Positions 7,174 through 16,992 are shown, counted from the first letter of the stretch. The stretch is DNA of 64,000 nucleotides from Acidimicrobiaceae bacterium (GCA_947446815.1 CANFGT010000002.1:1-64000); one strand, 5' to 3'. Notes: generated by a model from the sequence alone, not told the origin. Numbers and translations are program-made.

Positions 7174-9006
7174 TTACTGCGCGTTGGGTTCGTCAACAAC
7201 GACACCATCAGGGAAGGAGTCTTGCAATGCGGCGAGCACAGGGTCAACTGCGTCGTGTGCCGCAATTGTTTCGTTGATATCAATCTCTGCATACGGGTCT
7301 GCCTCAACAATCTTGTCGATTGTCTTCGGAGCCTCTTCAACAACAACAGCAGGACGTTCAATACCAGACGTTGGATCTGCTTGCGTGAAAGTGACGACGA
7401 CTGCAATTCCACATATTTGTTTTACTGCCGCAGTGACAGCAGCTGTTTGATCTTGTGCACGCTTAATAGGCGTATTAGAAGGCAGCTTCACAATTAGCTT
7501 CTTGCCATCAAACGACTCAACGATTGCAGGCTTAAAGATGGCCTTTGCAAGACCTTTCATCGAGTCAGTGATCTGCGGCCACATCTGCGCCGGATCACCA
7601 CTCGTCACAGAACTGGGTGAAGCTGTCTCAACGCTCAATGATTCCGACGCTGGTTTGGGCGCAGTGTTATCAGAAGACGCCGGCGCTGCCGTGGGTGCAG
7701 TGGGATCCGCTGGAGCAGGTTGAGAGGCGCCTGCTGCTTCACCGCTTGCGACTGCTTTAGGTGAAGTAGTGGGCGCCGAATCAGTACCTGCGCTTGCAGG
7801 AGATGCCGAAGAACCAGCGGCGGCGCGGCCACCGATCTTTGCACGCCCAGTAGACGGGTCAAGCGGTGCCGGTGGCAATGCTGCAGCAACACCATTGGCC
7901 TTCAATTGCTTCACTGCTTCTTCCAGTTGTGCAATGCGCGCTAAAAGATTTTCTGTGCTGTCGTCGAACGATGGTGCAGCGAGTTGAACCACAGCAACTT
8001 CAAGCAGTAAACGTGAATCGGGAGCATGACGCATTTCGACCATGGTTGTTCCGAGCACTTCCATGATGCGCACAATTCGCTGCACTCCAAGTTCGCGTGC
8101 ATAGACATTGAGTTCTGCAATGCGTGCTTCTGGAAGTTGTACCAACTCTGGCGACATCAATGACAGGAAACAATCACGCATGAGTCGAACGATGTCTTCT
8201 GCATAGGTGTGCGCATCACGTCCTTGTTGCATTGCTCGCGCAACAGCAGCCAACGCTTCACCGTGATTGCGGTCAATAATCGCGCGCACAATTTCTTCAG
8301 TGTGTTGAGCATCTTCGGGCTCTCCACCACCGGCAGCCACAAGCTCTAATGCTGACAAAGTGTCGCGCGCACTTCCGCCACCTTGGCGCAAGACATGTGC
8401 AATGCCTTCATCATCGACGGTGAGCTCGGCCTTCTCAATAACAAATCGGACGTACTTTTCAAGTTCATCAATTGGCAAAAGATGGAATTGCAAGTGCTGC
8501 ACACGACTACGAATTGTCTCTGACACCTTCTGAGGATCTGTTGTGGCCAATACGAAGACCACTTGCGCAGGGGGTTCTTCCAATGTCTTCAGCAAGGCTG
8601 CTTCGGCAGCACGAGTGAGCATGTGCACTTCGTCGAGAATGAACACACGATGACGACCAGGGCTCGTGAGCGCTGCCGCTTCAATGATGTCGCGAATTTC
8701 TTGAACGCCGTTGTTGCTGGCAGCGTCCAATTCAAGGACGTCGTAACTGGTGCCCAATTCCACTGCCTTGCAGGAATCACACTCGCAACAGGGTTCGCCT
8801 TCCACTGGGTTTTCACAGTTCAGCACCTTTGCCAAAATGCGAGCGGTGGTGGTCTTTCCGGTGCCTCGAGGACCCGAGAAGAGATAGGCCTGACCTTCGC
8901 GTCCATTAATAACGGCATTGCGAAGAGCCCGAACAATGTGCTCCTGGCCGTACAGTTCAGAGAACTTCCGCGGACGGAAGCGGCGGTAGAGGGACTGCGT
9001 TGCCAT
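7174..9006 (-). CDS. dnaX: DNA polymerase III subunits gamma/tau
   Basis: A 610-residue clamp-loader ATPase. The N-terminal SLYRRFRP and LYGQEHIV motifs are followed by Walker A GPRGTGKTT (residues 45-53), a cysteine cluster for zinc (CENP...CCECDSC), the DEVHML Walker B and the SRVQH sensor region. After about residue 370 the chain becomes Ala/Pro/Ser-rich before a C-terminal polymerase-binding-like region, so this is a tau-length product. The start at 9006 is preferred over one nine codons upstream because TAGGGT lies seven bases before it and the family normally starts at this point. It assembles with the holoenzyme and loads the sliding clamp. Confidence 0.96.
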   Translation of the reverse strand: MATQSLYRRFRPRKFSELYGQEHIVRALRNAVINGREGQAYLFSGPRGTGKTTTARILAKVLNCENPVEGEPCCECDSCKAVELGTSYDVLELDAASNNGVQEIRDIIEAAALTSPGRHRVFILDEVHMLTRAAEAALLKTLEEPPAQVVFVLATTDPQKVSETIRSRVQHLQFHLLPIDELEKYVRFVIEKAELTVDDEGIAHVLRQGGGSARDTLSALELVAAGGGEPEDAQHTEEIVRAIIDRNHGEALAAVARAMQQGRDAHTYAEDIVRLMRDCFLSLMSPELVQLPEARIAELNVYARELGVQRIVRIMEVLGTTMVEMRHAPDSRLLLEVAVVQLAAPSFDDSTENLLARIAQLEEAVKQLKANGVAAALPPAPLDPSTGRAKIGGRAAAGSSASPASAGTDSAPTTSPKAVASGEAAGASQPAPADPTAPTAAPASSDNTAPKPASESLSVETASPSSVTSGDPAQMWPQITDSMKGLAKAIFKPAIVESFDGKKLIVKLPSNTPIKRAQDQTAAVTAAVKQICGIAVVVTFTQADPTSGIERPAVVVEEAPKTIDKIVEADPYAEIDINETIAAHDAVDPVLAALQDSFPDGVVVDEPNAQ

Positions 9007-9013
9007 TGGTGTG

Positions 9014-9019
9014 ACCCTA
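9014..9019 (-). promoter_or_regulatory. -10 box of dnaX-recR, probable leaderless start
   Basis: TAGGGT on the minus strand, seven bases from the dnaX ATG. The pattern matches other leaderless starts in the window. Confidence 0.5.
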
Positions 9020-9101
9020 CCAATGAGGTGCATCGGGGGGGCGTGTGTGCCATCGTTGAATACCTCAACTGTCAGCCAACTGGCTACCGTTTTCTGAACC
9101 C

Positions 9102-10952
9102 ATGCGTCGCTACCTCACTCTCCTTCTCGCCATCTTCGGTGCACTTGTGCTCGGAGTTGGCGCCGCCCATGCCGCAGGGGACAATTCCATCGACTCATCC
9201 ACCCCTGGAGCGGGAGAGACCATCACTCTGGCACCCACCCAGATCCAGTTGCGCTTCAAAAATGCCGTGGGAGGCGCTGAAGCAGTTGCCCAAATGGGAC
9301 TGGTCCTCACGTGCGACAGCCGCATTATCAACCTCGGCCCACCTCAATTAGCAGCTGACGGCCTCACTGTTTCCTCTGCCCTCACGCAACGCCTCGTCAA
9401 TGGAAAATGCGCCGTTACCTGGACATTGCCCGACACAAGTGCGGGGAGTTTTAGTTTCACTTCTGCAGTTGACGCCACCACCACAGTGCCGACAACTAAC
9501 AAGCCCGGCGACACCACTCCCACCACCCCAGGAATCCCTGGACAAACAACTGTGAAGTCTGAGCCACGGCTGGGTGGGCCAATTGGTCTCATTCGATGGA
9601 TTTCTTTTTTCTTTACTTGTGCATTGTTTGGCGGACTGATCTTCATCAAGATCGCATGGCCCGAGGGCGTGGAGTACCCCGTCACCGAGAAGTACTTCCG
9701 CCAAGTCAGCATCATGGCGATTGCTTCACTACTCATTCTCATGATGTTGATGTCCGCACGCCAAGGTGGAACAGGGATTGGGTCTGCAATCTCTCCAACA
9801 TCGTGGGGTCCACTTTTCAAAACCAATGAAGGGCGTGCACTCTTCATTCGTTTCATTGCTGTGTGTGGTCTGTCCTACTTTGCGTGGATCACCGAACGAA
9901 TCAACTTTGAAACATTCGCAATGCCAAGCACGATTGCATTAGTTGTTTTTGCAATGTCATTTGGTTTCGATCGCTCTGGTGGTCGTCTTGTACCACTTGG
10001 TGTGTTGTTGTCGATCTCCCACATGACACTTGTAGCGGTCTGGGTAGGTGCAATCGCCATTATTTACAGGGTTGTTTTGTATGGTCCAGGAAATCAAGAC
10101 CTCATTCAGGCGTTACGTGGCTGGAACAGAATTGCGCTCGCATGCACCGCTGGGATTATCGCAACTGGTGCTATTCAGGTCTGGCGTATTGACAACATCA
10201 GCATCATCAACAGTGGACACGGTCGAGTCATTCTTCTCAAGTCAATTGTCGTCGCTGGATTACTTTTCGTTGACAGCACAATTCGGCAATTTGTTCTCAA
10301 AGGTTTACAACGCGCAAAGTCGCTCAATGAAAAAGTTGTGTATCGCCTCAAGCGTCCTGTGGGATTCCAACTTTCCATCACCATCGTCATCCTTGCGTTG
10401 TCGTCATGGTTAATGGCAATGCGGCCGCCATATGTTTTGCAAGTCGACAAAGGCCCGCGTCTTGACTACGCAATCGTGCAAGACCTCAAGGGCGAAGACG
10501 ATTTCCATGTTCGAGTGTCCATTACGCCTGGCAACGTCGGCGCCAACAGAGTTCTCATCGAGCTTTTTGGTCCCGCACGTATTCAAAACTTCACGGTGAA
10601 GTTCACACCAGAGAATCCGAACTATTCCGGCTTCACCATTAACGTGCCCATCACACGACCTGGTGGTGCACTCGTCGCCGAGGATTCCGGTTTGCTGTTG
10701 CGCGCGCCTGGCAACTGGAAGATGGAAATCAACGGCGTCACAACCATCGGTGATCTCACGCCGTTAACCTCTCAATTCATCATCGCTGACGGCATCACCG
10801 TCATCACCACCCCCAAGCAGGGCTTGAAGGCCGTCAGCACCACCACGGTGCCCGCCGCCACTCTTGCCCCGACTCTTGCGCCGACGATCGCACCCACTGT
10901 TGCCCCCACATTGGCCCCCGCAGCCACAACCACCGTGCCCCCAGCGGGTTGA
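9102..10952 (+). CDS. CopC-CopD fusion copper-resistance/uptake membrane protein
   Basis: A 616-residue protein with a signal peptide (cleavage likely after AAHA). An exported CopC-like beta domain spans about residues 25-135 and a Thr/Pro-rich linker 140-165. A multi-pass CopD-like membrane region of about eight segments spans 170-450, followed by an outside beta domain (455-580) resembling YtkA-like domains. The tail contains about four APT(L/I/V) repeats. CopC binds copper outside the cell and CopD moves it across the membrane, but the CopC part lacks the usual N-terminal His seen in copper-binding CopC proteins, so binding may differ. It stands alone on its strand; the copper-dependent oxidase cluster at 44-54 kb is a possible client. 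Confidence 0.82.
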   Translation: MRRYLTLLLAIFGALVLGVGAAHAAGDNSIDSSTPGAGETITLAPTQIQLRFKNAVGGAEAVAQMGLVLTCDSRIINLGPPQLAADGLTVSSALTQRLVNGKCAVTWTLPDTSAGSFSFTSAVDATTTVPTTNKPGDTTPTTPGIPGQTTVKSEPRLGGPIGLIRWISFFFTCALFGGLIFIKIAWPEGVEYPVTEKYFRQVSIMAIASLLILMMLMSARQGGTGIGSAISPTSWGPLFKTNEGRALFIRFIAVCGLSYFAWITERINFETFAMPSTIALVVFAMSFGFDRSGGRLVPLGVLLSISHMTLVAVWVGAIAIIYRVVLYGPGNQDLIQALRGWNRIALACTAGIIATGAIQVWRIDNISIINSGHGRVILLKSIVVAGLLFVDSTIRQFVLKGLQRAKSLNEKVVYRLKRPVGFQLSITIVILALSSWLMAMRPPYVLQVDKGPRLDYAIVQDLKGEDDFHVRVSITPGNVGANRVLIELFGPARIQNFTVKFTPENPNYSGFTINVPITRPGGALVAEDSGLLLRAPGNWKMEINGVTTIGDLTPLTSQFIIADGITVITTPKQGLKAVSTTTVPAATLAPTLAPTIAPTVAPTLAPAATTTVPPAG

Positions 10953-10961
10953 CCGCCCAAA

Positions 10962-10981
10962 TTGGGCCCCTGAGGGCTCAA
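10962..10981. repeat. Hairpin between copCD and pccB
   Basis: TTGGGCCC and GGGCTCAA form an 8-base stem (one G-U pair) with a CTGA loop, directly after the CopCD stop. No T-run follows, so it is at best a weak terminator. Confidence 0.4.
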
Positions 10982-11019
10982 AATCCACGCGGATAGGGCG
11001 CAGATACCCCCAGCGCAAG

Positions 11020-11025
11020 TAGCGT
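11020..11025 (+). promoter_or_regulatory. -10 box of the pccB operon
   Basis: TAGCGT, seven bases before the pccB GTG. This suggests a leaderless transcript; no Shine-Dalgarno sequence is present. Confidence 0.5.
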
Positions 11026-11032
11026 TTCCGAC

Positions 11033-12598
11033 GTGACTGATACCGCTGCCGCCTCAATGCAGGACAAGATCAACGACCTCCGCGACCGTCAGGAGCAGGC
11101 CCGCAATGCGGGTAGCGCCCGGTCCGTCGAGCGCCATAAGAGCAAGGGCAAACTCCTCGCTCGCGAGCGCATTGAGTACCTCTGTGATCCAGGTTCCTTC
11201 CACGAACTCGACATGCTTGCTCGCCACCGCGCACATGCAGCTGGCCTCGAAGAGCGCCCGTACACCGACGGTGTCATCACTGGTTGGGGCACCATCGAAG
11301 GTCGCAAGGTTTTCCTCTTCTCTCAAGACTTCACCGTTTTCGGCGGCGCGCTTGGCGAAGTCTTCGCTGAAAAGATCCACAAGCTCATGGACCTCGCTCT
11401 CAAGGTGGGTGCACCTGTTGTTGGTTTGAATGACGGCGCTGGTGCTCGCATTCAAGAAGGCGTTGTGTCACTCGCTTCGTACGGTGGCATCTTCCATCGC
11501 AACGTGCAGGCATCGGGTGTCATCCCACAGATTTCCGTCATCCTCGGACCATGTGCCGGTGGCGCTGTGTATTCACCAGCAATGACCGACTTCATCTTCA
11601 TGGTGCGCGAGTCCAGCCACATGTTCATCACCGGCCCCGACGTTGTGAAGACAGTGACCGGCGAAGACGTAACACTTGAAGAACTCGGTGGCGCAATGAG
11701 TCACGCATCAAAGAGTGGTGTTGCAACTTTCGTTTCTGCCGACGAGCAGGCGTGCCTCGATGACGTTCGTTTCTTGTTGTCGTTCCTTCCACAAAATAAC
11801 TTGGAAGAAGCACCGCAAGAAGACGCAACCGATGATCCAGAGCGTTCATGCGACATGTTGCGCGACATTCTTCCTCAGTCACCTAACCAGCCATATGACA
11901 TGAAGAAAGTCATTCGCGAAGTGTGTGACGACGGTGAGTACTTCGAATACTTCCAGCACTGGGCAACCAGCATTACCTGTGGTTTTGCACGTCTTGACGG
12001 AATGACAGTTGGTGTTGTGGGCAACCAGCCAATGGCATTCGCTGGTGTTCTCGATATTGAATCAAGCGAAAAAGCTGCGCGTTTCGTGCGCACGTGCGAT
12101 GCGTTCAATATTCCACTCGTCACTTTCGTTGACGTTCCTGGTTTCCTTCCTGGTGTGAACCAAGAGCACGAAGGAATCATTCGTCACGGTGCAAAGTTGC
12201 TCTACGCATTCTGCGAAGCAACAGTTCCTCGCATTCAGATCATCACGCGCAAGGCCTACGGCGGTGCATACGTGGTGATGAACTCGAAGTCCATTGGCGC
12301 CGACCTTGCATACGCATGGCCAACAGCAGAACTTGCAGTGATGGGACCACAGGGCGCAGTGGAGATTGTGTACAAGCGTGAATTGCAGCAAGCAGCAGAT
12401 CCTGTTGCTCGTCGTGCAGAACTTGTGGCTGAATACACAGAGAAGTACGCCAACCCATATGCAGCGGCAGAGCGTGGTTACATCGACGACGTCATTGACC
12501 CAGCAGACACGCGCAAGAAGGTCATCGCCGGCTTGCGCATGTTGCAGACAAAGCGCGAAGAGTTGCCACGCCGCAAGCACGGCAACATGCCGCTGTAA
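11033..12598 (+). CDS. pccB: Acyl-CoA (propionyl-CoA) carboxylase beta subunit
   Basis: A 521-residue carboxyltransferase with GTG start. The N-terminal half has GKLLARERIEYL and the oxyanion glycine pair in GPCAGGAVYSPA. The C-terminal half has VDVPGFLPG, a second glycine pair in KAYGGAYVVM, and AWPTAELAVMGPQGAVEI. Length and motifs match propionyl/acetyl-CoA carboxylase beta chains of actinobacteria. With a biotinylated alpha chain (not in this window) it carboxylates propionyl-CoA to methylmalonyl-CoA. The small epsilon-like gene at 13129 and the methylmalonyl-CoA epimerase at 2.3 kb support this substrate, though acetyl-CoA cannot be excluded. It leads an operon of five tightly spaced genes. 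Confidence 0.93.
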   Translation: MTDTAAASMQDKINDLRDRQEQARNAGSARSVERHKSKGKLLARERIEYLCDPGSFHELDMLARHRAHAAGLEERPYTDGVITGWGTIEGRKVFLFSQDFTVFGGALGEVFAEKIHKLMDLALKVGAPVVGLNDGAGARIQEGVVSLASYGGIFHRNVQASGVIPQISVILGPCAGGAVYSPAMTDFIFMVRESSHMFITGPDVVKTVTGEDVTLEELGGAMSHASKSGVATFVSADEQACLDDVRFLLSFLPQNNLEEAPQEDATDDPERSCDMLRDILPQSPNQPYDMKKVIREVCDDGEYFEYFQHWATSITCGFARLDGMTVGVVGNQPMAFAGVLDIESSEKAARFVRTCDAFNIPLVTFVDVPGFLPGVNQEHEGIIRHGAKLLYAFCEATVPRIQIITRKAYGGAYVVMNSKSIGADLAYAWPTAELAVMGPQGAVEIVYKRELQQAADPVARRAELVAEYTEKYANPYAAAERGYIDDVIDPADTRKKVIAGLRMLQTKREELPRRKHGNMPL

Positions 12599-12607
12599 AG
12601 AAACATC

Positions 12608-13132
12608 ATGAGCGAATCAGAATCCTGGGAATCACCAACTCCACCATCTTCGTTCGGCGAGACGTTCTCGTCGCCGTTCCAACAAGAGCAACGTGCTGGT
12701 TTCTGGATGCGCGTTCTTGCTCACATCTGTGACGGTCTGAATACGCTCTTGATTACTTTGCCATTTCAAGTCATTGGTGTCCTTGTTTCGGACTCGTCGA
12801 CTTCATCAGATGCCGATGGATTCGCCCGACTTCCTGGGTATGGCATGGCTTCATCTGATGTCTGGTCTGTCATCGGAACCATCGCAGCCTTTTTCGTGCT
12901 TGCGTATTGGATCGGAAATCGTGGGGGTTCGCCATTACGTGTTCGTCTCGGTGTTCTCATTCTGGATGAAAACGATGGCTCATACATCGGCACCAAGCGC
13001 GCTGTGTTGCGCGGGCTGATGAGCTACGTCTCCCAAATCGCTCTACTTCTTGGTTACTTCTGGATGATCTGGGATCCAAAGAAGCAGACATGGCATGACA
13101 AGGTTGCTAAATCAGTGGTGGTAAAACGATGA
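12608..13132 (+). CDS. RDD family membrane protein
   Basis: A 174-residue protein with about three hydrophobic segments. An acidic, Ser/Pro-rich N-terminal tail precedes RAGFWMRVLAHICDG, the RDD-type first helix in which Arg and Asp are retained. SPLRVRLGVLILDENDG and the end (WHDKVAKSVVV) are also characteristic. RDD proteins are small membrane proteins; some have been implicated in cation exchange, but most are uncharacterised. It sits 9 bases after pccB and overlaps the epsilon-like gene by ATGA, so it is cotranscribed with the carboxylase; why is unclear. Confidence 0.82.
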   Translation: MSESESWESPTPPSSFGETFSSPFQQEQRAGFWMRVLAHICDGLNTLLITLPFQVIGVLVSDSSTSSDADGFARLPGYGMASSDVWSVIGTIAAFFVLAYWIGNRGGSPLRVRLGVLILDENDGSYIGTKRAVLRGLMSYVSQIALLLGYFWMIWDPKKQTWHDKVAKSVVVKR

Positions 13133-13326
13133 ACGTCAACGTTGGTTCAATTACTCCAATCCCTTCTGACGAAGAAGCTGCAGCGATTGCAGCAGCCGTC
13201 ACCATGATGTGGCCACAACCAGTTCTTGCACAACAGAACTCTGGCAAGACAAACGAGTCCTGGCGCTTCAGCGGTCGCTGGTGGTCAGACAACTCCATCG
13301 CACGTCGCATTCGCCCCGGCGCATAA
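13129..13326 (+). CDS. Acyl-CoA carboxylase epsilon-like small subunit
   Basis: A 65-residue protein whose ATG overlaps the RDD stop (ATGA). The N-terminal half reads SITPIPSDEEAAAIAAAV, an acidic amphipathic helix, and the C-terminal half holds ESWRFSGRWW followed by basic residues. Actinobacterial AccE/PccE epsilon subunits are similarly short, with a PTPEE-like helix and a Trp-containing tail, and bridge alpha and beta chains of acyl-CoA carboxylases. Position two genes after pccB agrees with that. Similarity is judged by eye on a very short sequence. Confidence 0.62.
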   Translation: MNVNVGSITPIPSDEEAAAIAAAVTMMWPQPVLAQQNSGKTNESWRFSGRWWSDNSIARRIRPGA

Positions 13327-13328
13327 CC

Positions 13329-14345
13329 ATGAATGCCACTGGCGCTACTGAACTCACCACAGTCGCCGACAACTTGGCGGTGTTTCATCACGGACAACAC
13401 GTCATTCGCCATGAGAACCTGGAGCCTGACACTGCGTACACCGAACACGGAATTGACTTTCGAACACTGCCGCGCCCAAGTGGAAAGTTACTCAGCACTT
13501 TCACAACGGTGAATGACGTTCACTTCGGAGAAGTTGAATGCGGTCGCATTGACAATCGTCCTGATGGCCCTATTCAGCGTCCTATCCCAGGCGAAGGGCC
13601 ATACCCCGTCACAATGAACGCCGGTGCCGTTGCAGAAATGCATGCCTTGCACCCCGATGCGGTCATCGTCAAGGGCGACATCACGAATGCTGGACTCGAA
13701 GAAGAGTTCGATGCGTTTCGCGAGATGTACTACGGAATATTTGGCGAAAAACTATTTGTTGCGCGCGGAAATCACGACGCATATCAAGGTCAGGAAGTTT
13801 TCACTGGTGACACGTGGATAGAACTTCCTGGTCTCGCGATTGCACTTATCGACACCACGATTCCTACTCAAACAACAGGACGCATTGATCCGTCTCAATT
13901 CGAATGGCTCAACGCACAACTACAACAGGCAACAACACCCGTCATCATCATGGGCCATCACCAACAATGGACAGATGGCAATCGCAGCGATGATTACTTC
14001 GGCTTGCATCCAGAATGCAGTGACGAACTTGATGCAATGTGTGTTCGCCACGCAAACGTGATTGCCTACACCGCTGGTCACACGCATCGTCATCGTGTGC
14101 GATTGATGAACGAATCGCGAATACCGACTATCGAAATTGGTTGCATCAAGGACTTCCCTGGCACATGGGCTGAATACCGCGTGTATGAGGGCGGTGTCAT
14201 GCAAATTGTTCATCGCATCTCAACACCAGAAGCTTTGAACTGGAGTGAACGTTGCCGACATCTGTATCAGGATTTCGGAGTGAACTATCAGGAATACGCA
14301 ATGGGCGAACTCGCTGAACGTTGCCTTATCCTTCCAATTCGATGA
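13329..14345 (+). CDS. Metallophosphoesterase (calcineurin-like)
   Basis: A 338-residue protein with the five blocks of the calcineurin-like phosphoesterase fold: TVNDVHFGE, VKGDITNAG, VARGNHDAY, IIMGHHQQW and AYTAGHTHRHR. These carry the Asp, His and Asn ligands of a two-metal centre. No signal peptide is seen with the start at 13329, so the protein is probably cytosolic; the reading frame is open further upstream but overlaps the epsilon-like gene. Members hydrolyse phosphomonoesters or phosphodiesters, and the substrate is unknown here. It begins 2 bases after the epsilon gene and overlaps the next gene by ATGA. Confidence 0.85.
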   Translation: MNATGATELTTVADNLAVFHHGQHVIRHENLEPDTAYTEHGIDFRTLPRPSGKLLSTFTTVNDVHFGEVECGRIDNRPDGPIQRPIPGEGPYPVTMNAGAVAEMHALHPDAVIVKGDITNAGLEEEFDAFREMYYGIFGEKLFVARGNHDAYQGQEVFTGDTWIELPGLAIALIDTTIPTQTTGRIDPSQFEWLNAQLQQATTPVIIMGHHQQWTDGNRSDDYFGLHPECSDELDAMCVRHANVIAYTAGHTHRHRVRLMNESRIPTIEIGCIKDFPGTWAEYRVYEGGVMQIVHRISTPEALNWSERCRHLYQDFGVNYQEYAMGELAERCLILPIR

Positions 14346-15466
14346 GTTCTCTTCCCGCACTACACGGCCTGAAGGTCATCGACCTCTCTACTGTTCTCGC
14401 TGGTCCTAACTGTGCGCGATATCTCGCCGACTTTGGTGCAGATGTCATCAAGATTGAACGTCCCGATACCGGTGACAGTTTGCGCAACATGGCATGGCGG
14501 GATCCTGAAGATGGCGAAGGTTTGTGGTGGCGCTTCGTGAATCGCAACAAGCGCACCATCGATCTTGATTTAAAGAATGCCGATGATGCGGCAGTGTTTC
14601 TTCGCCTCATTGACGAAGCAGATGTTCTCGTCGAAAACTTGCGTCCAGGAATTCTTGAGCGTCTTGGTTTTGCACCCGATGAATTGCTCGCTCGCAATCC
14701 GAAATTGGTGATTACACGCATCACAGGTTTTGGACAAACAGGTCCATATGCATCACGTCCTGGTTTTGCATCCATCGCAGAGTCGATGGGTGGCGTTGCA
14801 GGAATAAGTGGCCAACCAGGCGGCGAACCAATGCTTCCTGCGTTCGCAATGACCGATGAAATCACCGCTCTCGTTGGTGCATTCGCAACGATGGTTGCAA
14901 TCCATAGCGGCAAGGGTCAAGTAGTTGACATCTCTTTGCTGGAAAGCATCTTCCACATCATGGGGCCCCTCATCAGCGTGTGGAAGACACGTGGCGAGAT
15001 GCAAGAGCGGATGGGCTCAGGAATTCCATACACCGTGCCTCGTGGTGTGTATCGCTGCAGCGACGACAAGTACATCGGCATTTCTGCAAGCAGTGATTCT
15101 GTTGCCGGTCGAGTGGTGAAGTTGTTGGGTTTTGAAGGCGACGCACGTTTCGCCACATTCAACTTGCGTGTGGAGAATCGTGTTGCGCTAGATGAAGCCA
15201 TGCGTAATTGGTGTTCACAGCGCACGCAAGAAGAAGCGCTGCAAGAGATGACAGATGCAGATGCAGCGGCTGGTCCCATCATGTCGATGGAAGACATCGC
15301 GAACGATCCGCACTATGCACATCGCGAAGCAATCGTTGAACTTGATGGAACACCCATGCAAGGCCTCATTGCCAAGTTGAGCGAAACACCTGGTGTTCTC
15401 AATTGGCGTGGTAAGCCACGCAATGCTGATGGTGACGATATTCGCGCCAACGGCTGGGGCGCTTAG
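14342..15466 (+). CDS. CaiB/BaiF family CoA-transferase (class III)
   Basis: A 374-residue class III CoA-transferase. The N-terminus (LKVIDLSTVLAGPNCARYLADFGADVIKIE) is diagnostic, and the catalytic Asp is expected in PAFAMTDEITAL. KRTIDLDLKN and GFGQTGPYASRPGF are further conserved blocks. The family moves CoA between carboxylic acids through a glutamyl or aspartyl anhydride; it includes alpha-methylacyl-CoA racemase as a close relative, so racemase activity is an alternative. The ATG overlaps the phosphoesterase stop (ATGA), the last gene of the pccB operon. A second paralog lies at 32.9 kb. Confidence 0.88.
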   Translation: MSSLPALHGLKVIDLSTVLAGPNCARYLADFGADVIKIERPDTGDSLRNMAWRDPEDGEGLWWRFVNRNKRTIDLDLKNADDAAVFLRLIDEADVLVENLRPGILERLGFAPDELLARNPKLVITRITGFGQTGPYASRPGFASIAESMGGVAGISGQPGGEPMLPAFAMTDEITALVGAFATMVAIHSGKGQVVDISLLESIFHIMGPLISVWKTRGEMQERMGSGIPYTVPRGVYRCSDDKYIGISASSDSVAGRVVKLLGFEGDARFATFNLRVENRVALDEAMRNWCSQRTQEEALQEMTDADAAAGPIMSMEDIANDPHYAHREAIVELDGTPMQGLIAKLSETPGVLNWRGKPRNADGDDIRANGWGA

Positions 15467-15537
15467 CTCCGAAGCGCTCTAACCCGACCGTTCTTCAAGG
15501 TGGGGAGTATTGTTCACCTGTTCGTCAGGGGGCCAAC

Positions 15538-16992
15538 ATGAAACTTCCATTTACGCAGATGTCGCGCGCCTACAAGGTTCTCAGCCTTACCGCTATCGCC
15601 ACGTTCCTCGTCTCGCTCGACACCAGCATCGTTGTTGTTGCGCGCCGTCGTATTGAAGAAGATCTTGGCCACCCTACTCTTCTCACGTGGGTGTTCTCGG
15701 CCTACAGCATCGCGTATGCAGCTGGACTTCTCACCGCCGGTCGCTTCGCAGACGTCAATGGTCGTAAGCGTTCTTTCCTTCGCGGTCTCTTCATCTTCAG
15801 CCTTGGTTCCGTGTTGTGCGGTCTCGCACCATCGGCTGCATTCCTTGTCGCTGCACGCATCCTTCAGGCATTGGGTGGCGCGCAACTCACTCCTGCATCA
15901 CTTGCACTCGTTATGCCAGAGTTCCCCGCTGAAAAGCGCACCGTTGCCATCGGCATCTGGGGTGCGGTTGGTGGTTTGGCTGCAGCAGCTGGTCCATCCG
16001 CCGGTGGTGTACTCGTTGACTGGTTGAACTGGCGCGCATTGTTCTTTATCAACGTGCCGTTCTGCATTTTCACTCTCATTGTTGGCAACAGAATTCTTCA
16101 TGAAAGCAAGGACCCGAATGCAACGAAGAATGTCGACATGGTCGGCACCGCACTCGGTTTCCCCGGTGTTGCATTGGTGACTCTTGCAATTACACAGAGC
16201 AGCGAATGGGGCTGGGTGGACAATCGCACTCTGATTGCGATGTTCGGCGGACTTCTCCTTCTTGCAATGTTCGTTCAGCGTTGTCGCACAGTGACAAATC
16301 CGTTGCTCGATCTTTCACTCTTCAAGTTGCCGTTCGTCGTCGCAGCAAATATCTCAGGCTTGTTCTTCTCCATCGGCTTCCTTGGCATGTGGTTGTTGAA
16401 CACGCAATGGATTCAAGCCATCTGGGACTACAGCCCCGCACGTTCTGGTCTTGCCACAGCACCTGGCCCCATCATGGCTGCACTCTTCGCTGCACCAATG
16501 GGTCGTGTTGCAGTGAAGTGGGGACATGCACGCGTGTTGATGGTGGGATCCGTGCTGCTTAGCTTCGGAACGTTCATGCTCACGATCACGATGAGTCCAG
16601 AACCTGCATATCTCACGCACTATCTGCCATGGATGATCATCACCGGCATCGGCGTCGGTTGCAGCATGTCAACACTCTCTAGTTCTGCGAGTGCATTCCT
16701 TCCCCCATCGCGTTTCGCAATGGGTTCTGCTTTGAACACCACTGCACGTCAGGTGGGTTCTGCATTGGGTGCAGCGCTTGCAGGTTCATTAGCTGCACCA
16801 GCAATGGTGAATTTTGTGAAGGCCAAGATGACAGGTGTGGAGTTGACGAAGGACATGTTGTCGTCGTACTACAACGCGTGGCGCTTCATGTCTGCCATCT
16901 ATTTGTTGGCCGGCATCATCATGATCGTGTTGTTCCGCAAGCCAACCGATGAACAGATGGCTGCAGCCAACGAAGTCGAGTTCGTCGACTAA
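15538..16992 (+). CDS. MFS transporter, DHA2 (14-TM drug exporter) type
   Basis: A 484-residue protein with about 14 membrane segments. The first helix has [10 protein letters not shown], the A-motif loop is [11 protein letters not shown], and motif C is seen in [31 protein letters not shown] is the usual DHA2 signature. These proton-driven exporters remove drugs or metabolites across the cytoplasmic membrane. CAGGGGG lies shortly before the ATG. Its TAA overlaps the stop of the convergent msrA by 4 bases. The substrate is unknown; no regulator is adjacent. Confidence 0.88.
   Translation: MKLPFTQMSRAYKVLSLTAIATFLVSLDTSIVVVARRRIEEDLGHPTLLTWVFSAYSIAYAAGLLTAGRFADVNGRKRSFLRGLFIFSLGSVLCGLAPSAAFLVAARILQALGGAQLTPASLALVMPEFPAEKRTVAIGIWGAVGGLAAAAGPSAGGVLVDWLNWRALFFINVPFCIFTLIVGNRILHESKDPNATKNVDMVGTALGFPGVALVTLAITQSSEWGWVDNRTLIAMFGGLLLLAMFVQRCRTVTNPLLDLSLFKLPFVVAANISGLFFSIGFLGMWLLNTQWIQAIWDYSPARSGLATAPGPIMAALFAAPMGRVAVKWGHARVLMVGSVLLSFGTFMLTITMSPEPAYLTHYLPWMIITGIGVGCSMSTLSSSASAFLPPSRFAMGSALNTTARQVGSALGAALAGSLAAPAMVNFVKAKMTGVELTKDMLSSYYNAWRFMSAIYLLAGIIMIVLFRKPTDEQMAAANEVEFVD

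Noticed and set aside
7640-7900. Ala/Pro/Ser-rich stretch in dnaX looked like a possible frameshift or repeat expansion.
   Set aside because: The frame is intact and such linkers are usual between the clamp-loader core and the tau C-terminus.
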